From the NCBI RefSeq assembly GCF_002742685.1, contig NZ_PEDM01000019.1, positions 1 through 52,476 on the forward strand: a stretch of DNA of 52,476 nt, written 5' to 3'. Made by a program: the position numbers and the translations under genes. Source of the DNA: Anoxybacillus flavithermus. Lineage in GTDB: Bacteria; Bacillota; Bacilli; Bacillales; Anoxybacillaceae. The notes beneath the pieces are model-generated. The model searched no databases, was not told where the DNA came from, and was given only the letters and a program-made list of their open reading frames with translations. Shown piece by piece: positions 48,899 through 52,476 of this stretch. The number at the start of each line of letters is the position of its first letter. Position 1 is the stretch's first letter.

Positions 48899-50065
48899 CT
48901 ACTTTTTTTCTGCCGATTGTGTCGCATTTACTTTTTCTGCTTGCCAATAATATTCGCTAAATACGTCAGCAACGGCTGATACTGTTCGATACAACTCTTG
49001 AAACGTGTTATCCACACCACCAAATTCAATTAAAATCGCGTTTTCTGATAAATCTTGGTTGAATTTCCCGTTTGTGCCGACCCCTTTTTTCTCAAACGTT
49101 CCGCGACTCAACCCTGGATATTTTTTTTCTAGTAACTCATGCAATTTCGTCACAAGCTGTAAATTTTTTTCATACTTCGCATTTTCCCCACCAATAATAA
49201 ACGATACTCGTGCATAGTTCACTCCATTAATCGTCACCGTCGTATCATTGCGACGACGGGAATCGCGGTGAATATCGATTAAATATTGCACGTCACGATT
49301 GTTTGCCATCGCTTCAACGATCGTTTTACGCGACATATCATACGCTTGATAATATTCCATATTATTTTTTAACAATTTCCCGATAAAATCGGTCGTATCA
49401 ACAACAACACCGATGCCGCGCTTTTCTAGTTCTTCGCCTAATTTTTTTCCGACTTTCGTTACATTCACAGTCGGATGATGGGCGAAGTTTGGATTCGTCA
49501 CTCCTTTTAATGCAGGCAAATACGATTCTTGCGTATGTGTATGATAAATATAAACAACTTTCTTTCCTCCTGTCGTTTGTGAAGGGGCAGGAGCAGGAGG
49601 CGTTTCTTCCTCCTGAAGCAGTTCTTGCGCAGCTTCACGCTCAGCAAGCAACACTTCTAAAGGAGGAGGCGATTCATATGGGATGTTTGTAAAATCCGTT
49701 CCTTCCCCAGCTACAATAATTTCGCTATCATACAAAGAAAAACCAGGAAGCTCTCGTCCGAGCAAACTGCGTGGATCGTTCAAATTCACACTTGTCGTCA
49801 TTTGAAGAAAATACTGGGAATATGATAATTGTTGTTTATTTTCCGGCAACATTTGACGAAAGTACACATTTTCAAAAGAGAGCAAATGTACAAGTGATTC
49901 GGTTGAAAACCGATTTGTCACTTCATGAACAGAAGAAGAAGAAAAGCGATATGTTGATGTCGCTGTCATCGTGGCAACAACTGTCAACGTCCCCATAAAT
50001 GTAAACAAGATAAATACAAGCCACTTTTTTATATTTGCTCCGTGAACGGTTACCATCATTTTCAT
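48899..50065 (-). CDS. spoIIP: Stage II sporulation protein P (SpoIIP)
   Basis: A 388-residue membrane-anchored cell-wall hydrolase with amidase and endopeptidase activity that works with SpoIID and SpoIIM during engulfment. One membrane helix (about residues 14-36) precedes the extracellular part; the amidase domain begins near VVYIYHTHTQESYLPA and includes LIDIHRDSRRR and the ILIEFGG segment, supplying the zinc ligands His and Glu. AAGGGTG precedes the ATG. It follows gpr by ~70 bases, with an inverted repeat between. Confidence 0.96.
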   Translation of the reverse strand: MKMMVTVHGANIKKWLVFILFTFMGTLTVVATMTATSTYRFSSSSVHEVTNRFSTESLVHLLSFENVYFRQMLPENKQQLSYSQYFLQMTTSVNLNDPRSLLGRELPGFSLYDSEIIVAGEGTDFTNIPYESPPPLEVLLAEREAAQELLQEEETPPAPAPSQTTGGKKVVYIYHTHTQESYLPALKGVTNPNFAHHPTVNVTKVGKKLGEELEKRGIGVVVDTTDFIGKLLKNNMEYYQAYDMSRKTIVEAMANNRDVQYLIDIHRDSRRRNDTTVTINGVNYARVSFIIGGENAKYEKNLQLVTKLHELLEKKYPGLSRGTFEKKGVGTNGKFNQDLSENAILIEFGGVDNTFQELYRTVSAVADVFSEYYWQAEKVNATQSAEKK

Positions 50066-50133
50066 CACTTCACCCTTTCAAAGCTTGTCTACTCTATCAG
50101 TATGACAACGCTTTGAAAGATAGAACGAAAAAA

Positions 50134-51237
50134 CTAATGTGTGTATGCTCCGACGTTTTCTTGATCAATCCGATGATGCAAAGCAGCATTCAACCCGCTC
50201 GCCAATATGTTTGCCATTTCTTCGATAAATACATCTACTTCTTTTGGCGTAACCATTAAATTATGGCCGATCGGGGCAAGCACTTCATAAATTAACTGTC
50301 GCTTTTCTTCGTCATCCAATAAACCGACCATCCCTAAAAAAGCTGAACGATCTGATTCGTTCGGTAAATCTTCTTCCGTTAACTTTTTTTTCCTTCCAAA
50401 TACGAGGCTCGCTGGAGCAAGCGCACGAGCAGCCCGATCGCCTTCCTTCATTTCGCGACCGAGATGCTTTAATAACAAATCAATCGTGTCGCTTGCAATC
50501 GATACAGCGTCAACAACAGTTGGCACACCGATAGCAATGACCGGAATACCTAACGTTTGTTCGCTTAACTCTTTCCTTTTATTTCCAACACCCGATCCTG
50601 GATGAATGCCTGTATCGGAAATTTGAATGGTAGCATTTACTCGTTCAATCGAACGCGCGGCTAACGCATCAATCGCAACAATAAAATCTGGTTGAATTTT
50701 TTCGACAATACCTGCAATGACATCGCTCGTTTCAATGCCGGTCATCCCCATCACTCCTGGAGCGAGCGCGCTCACCGAGCGAAATCCGTCTTGGACGCTT
50801 TCGGGCTGCAACTGAAATAAATGGCGCGTCACCAATAAGTTGGACACAGCCAGTGGACCGAGCGCATCAGGTGTCACTTGCGCATTCCCTAATCCAACAA
50901 CAAGGCAACTGGCTTGTTTTGAAATGCCAAGTTGCTGCAAAAAAGCATGAAAATGTTTGGCAAATAGTTTTTCTACTTTCTGTTGTAAATCTGTATCTTG
51001 TGTGCGAATGCCTTGTGCTTCAATGGTTAAATACTTCCCTGCTTTTTTTCCTAACGTTTTTTCCCCTTCTTCCGTCACTTCTACAAATGAAAAATGAACA
51101 CCGTCTTCTTCCCAGTCACGAATCAATACCCCCTCAAGCGAAGTTTCCTGGTTGCTTTGTAATCGTTCTTCAATCGCTATTTCATGCGCTTCAATGGCTA
51201 AATCCGTTCGTACACTATACGGCCGTAAATCGATCAT
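50134..51237 (-). CDS. gpr: Germination protease GPR
   Basis: A 367-residue aspartic-type protease that degrades small acid-soluble spore proteins during germination. It is made as a zymogen; the N-terminal peptide ends in [13 protein letters not shown], near the known self-processing site. The [26 protein letters not shown] and [11 protein letters not shown] segments are conserved in the family. The start is the ATG of MIDLRPYS after GGAGGAGA; the frame is open 22 codons further but without a ribosome site. In B. subtilis it is forespore-specific (SigG); I could not assign that promoter confidently here. Confidence 0.96.
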   Translation of the reverse strand: MIDLRPYSVRTDLAIEAHEIAIEERLQSNQETSLEGVLIRDWEEDGVHFSFVEVTEEGEKTLGKKAGKYLTIEAQGIRTQDTDLQQKVEKLFAKHFHAFLQQLGISKQASCLVVGLGNAQVTPDALGPLAVSNLLVTRHLFQLQPESVQDGFRSVSALAPGVMGMTGIETSDVIAGIVEKIQPDFIVAIDALAARSIERVNATIQISDTGIHPGSGVGNKRKELSEQTLGIPVIAIGVPTVVDAVSIASDTIDLLLKHLGREMKEGDRAARALAPASLVFGRKKKLTEEDLPNESDRSAFLGMVGLLDDEEKRQLIYEVLAPIGHNLMVTPKEVDVFIEEMANILASGLNAALHHRIDQENVGAYTH

Positions 51238-51321
51238 ACAGTCTCCTCCATCATTTTTTATCATTTGTTTTATCCATTTTCCTCCTTTTTCATACAATCG
51301 CACTTTTCCGGCTTTGCCCTA

Positions 51322-51350
51322 TTGCATAATTAAGAGCAGTTTGGTAGAAT
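51322..51350 (+). promoter_or_regulatory. Sigma-A promoter of rpsT
   Basis: TTGCAT (51322-51327) and TAGAAT (51345-51350) are separated by 17 bp. The leader before rpsT is about 70 nt. Confidence 0.7.
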
Positions 51351-51428
51351 ATCACTTGTTCTTATTGTTCATCGAACTGTCGCGTATTGAACGTATATAT
51401 TTGCGATCGGTTAACGGAGGTGAAAAAA

Positions 51429-51695
51429 ATGGCAAACATTAAATCTGCAATTAAACGTGCAAAAACAAGCGAAAAGCGTCGCGCTCATAACGCATCTATG
51501 AAATCAGCAATGCGTACTGCAATCAAAAAATTTGAAGCGCTTGTTGAGTTAAAAGACGTGGAAAAAGCAAAAGAAGCTTTCGCATTTGCAACGAAAAAAA
51601 TCGACAAAGCGGCTAGCAAAGGCTTAATCCACAAAAACGCTGCAAATCGCTATAAATCACGTTTAGCGAAAAAATTAAACAGCATTACAGCATAA
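51429..51695 (+). CDS. rpsT: 30S ribosomal protein bS20
   Basis: The 88-residue, lysine-rich helical protein opens [18 protein letters not shown] and has the conserved [15 protein letters not shown] tail, so it is S20. The start is the ATG after GGAGGTGAAAAAA; a longer frame from 51387 lacks a ribosome site. It is divergent from gpr, as in B. subtilis, and has its own promoter and terminator. Confidence 0.97.
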   Translation: MANIKSAIKRAKTSEKRRAHNASMKSAMRTAIKKFEALVELKDVEKAKEAFAFATKKIDKAASKGLIHKNAANRYKSRLAKKLNSITA

Positions 51696-51697
51696 TG

Positions 51698-51734
51698 AAA
51701 AAACAGCTTGTCATACGAGACAAGCTGTTTTTTT
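51698..51734 (+). terminator. Terminator of rpsT
   Basis: AAAAACAGCTTGTC and GACAAGCTGTTTTT flank a 6-nt loop (51713-51718), ending in a run of seven T. It is one of the strongest terminators in the window. Confidence 0.9.
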
Positions 51735-51755
51735 CCATTTCGGGAGGGGATATAT

Positions 51756-52430
51756 ATGCATTGGGTAAAAGAACAGTTAAAAATGATTTCGCTATTTTCC
51801 CAACTATCCGATGAAGAACTAGATGCCATTGTACATATTGCAACCGTCCGCACATACAAACCGAAAACGCTGGCCTTTATGCAAGGTGATCCGCTTGATC
51901 GCGTCTTCTTTATCGCTCGTGGTACGGTGAAAATTTACAAAACAGATGTCAGCGGAAAAGAGCAAATTATATCTATTTTACAAGAGGGGGATATGTTTCC
52001 ACACACCGGCTTTTTCCGACGTGGCACATACCCGGCACACGCTGAAATGATGGGTGAAACGATGCTCATCATCATCCCCATCGAACAATTTGAACAAACA
52101 CTCATTTGTTATCCACAATTATGCATAAAGCTGTTTCGCATCATGGGTGAAAAAATTATTGAATTACAAACACGTTTAGAAGAACTTGTTTTTCACAATA
52201 CAGCTGAACAATTAGCCCGACTTTTCATCCGATTAGCAAAAACAAATGGTGTATATGTCAATGGCCGTTATCGGCTGAAAGCGATGCTTACAACTCGCGA
52301 ATTAGCCAACATGATCGGCACTGCGCGCGAAACAGTCAGTCGTGTACTTAGCCAAATGAAACAACAAGGCGTCGTAACAACAGATGACGACGGCTACTAT
52401 ATCATTGATGTCGATGCGCTAATCGAGTAG
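51756..52430 (+). CDS. Crp/Fnr-family transcriptional regulator
   Basis: A 224-residue regulator with an N-terminal cyclic-nucleotide-type sensor domain (about residues 10-125), a dimerisation helix (GEKIIELQTRLEELVFHNTAEQ) and a C-terminal winged helix (TTRELANMIGTARETVSRVL). It lacks an Fnr-type cysteine cluster: only two cysteines (CYPQLC) are present, so oxygen sensing by Fe-S is unlikely. The ligand and targets are unknown; it is not ArcR or Fnr by any feature that I can see. The start is the ATG after GGGAGGGGA. The stop codon lies at the junction with a group II intron, so the last codons may differ from the uninterrupted gene. Confidence 0.88.
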   Translation: MHWVKEQLKMISLFSQLSDEELDAIVHIATVRTYKPKTLAFMQGDPLDRVFFIARGTVKIYKTDVSGKEQIISILQEGDMFPHTGFFRRGTYPAHAEMMGETMLIIIPIEQFEQTLICYPQLCIKLFRIMGEKIIELQTRLEELVFHNTAEQLARLFIRLAKTNGVYVNGRYRLKAMLTTRELANMIGTARETVSRVLSQMKQQGVVTTDDDGYYIIDVDALIE

Positions 52431-52476
52431 GAGGAGGTGATTAACCTCCGTCCTCTCACACCACCGTACGTACGGT
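52427..52476 (-). mobile_element. 3' tip of a group II intron, cut by the window edge
   Basis: On the minus strand the sequence contains the 3' part of domain V (GTACGTACGGTGGTGTGAG) and a domain VI hairpin, GGAGGT-TAATC-ACCTCC, then CTCCTAC at the end. This is the usual 3' end of bacterial group II introns. The exact splice boundary is at 52427 or 52428. The rest, including any reverse transcriptase gene, lies to the right of the window. Confidence 0.7.

Noticed and set aside
51238-51303. Longer gpr start 22 codons upstream
   Set aside because: The chosen ATG has GGAGGAGA at ideal distance and gives the expected propeptide length.

Overview
The window is an ordinary stretch of core chromosome from an endospore-forming, low-to-moderate GC Bacillaceae bacterium. 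Gene order follows the Bacillus subtilis yqe-yqf-yqg region almost gene for gene: rpsT-gpr-spoIIP-yqxA-lepA-hemW-hrcA-grpE-dnaK-dnaJ-prmA-rsmE-mtaB-rpsU-yqeY-nfeD-floA-yqfB-yqfC-yqfD-phoH-ybeY-dgkA-era-yqzL-recO-ccpN-ppsR-dnaG-rpoD-cccA-trmK-yqfO-ispH-yqfQ-cshB-nfo-yqfT-yqfU-zur-yqfW-yqfX-ispG-yqfZ, then yqgB-sodA-yqgE-pbpA-pst-phoU. Sporulation genes (spoIIP, gpr, yqfC, yqfD) show a spore former. Base composition and protein character suggest a thermophile of the Anoxybacillus/Geobacillus group, more likely Anoxybacillus because the GC content looks too low for Geobacillus. This assignment is inference.

Layout. Positions 1-53 are the 5' tip of a group II intron. 93-4627 hold the phosphate operon pstS-pstC-pstA-pstB-phoU behind a four-repeat PhoP-box promoter. 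4639-9912 hold a class B penicillin-binding protein, an MFS transporter, Mn superoxide dismutase, a CAU-anticodon tRNA and a DUF1189 membrane protein. 9925-11667 is a chemoreceptor with a PhoP-box-like array upstream. 11830-21530 hold the two late MEP-pathway Fe-S enzymes (ispG, ispH), the zinc module zur-znuB-znuC with a Zur-box promoter, endonuclease IV and the RNA helicase CshB. 21540-29203 hold yqfO, trmK, cccA, the dnaG-rpoD replication/transcription pair and the metabolic regulators ppsR and ccpN. 29295-37430 hold recO, era, dgkA, ybeY, phoH, spore-coat-region genes, FloA with a short NfeD, yqeY and rpsU. 37535-45394 are tRNA/rRNA modification genes and the HrcA/CIRCE-controlled heat-shock operon. 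46662-52430 hold lepA, spore genes, rpsT and a Crp/Fnr regulator. The last ~46 bases are the 3' tip of a group II intron.

Almost all genes from 14381 to 51237 lie on the minus strand in long operons; plus-strand genes are short interruptions that face convergent stem-loops. Sigma-A promoters, terminators, the CIRCE, the Zur box, the PhoP boxes and a SigH-like promoter can be read directly.

I found no new multi-gene defence or mobile system. The points worth a second look are: retroelement ends at both window edges, one of them forming the stop codon of the Crp/Fnr gene; a possible Pho-regulated chemoreceptor; a ccpN reading frame with no usable start codon; the absence of pgpH, glycyl-tRNA synthetase, cdd and yqxD from their usual slots; a znuCB pair without znuA; and a truncated-type NfeD beside FloA.
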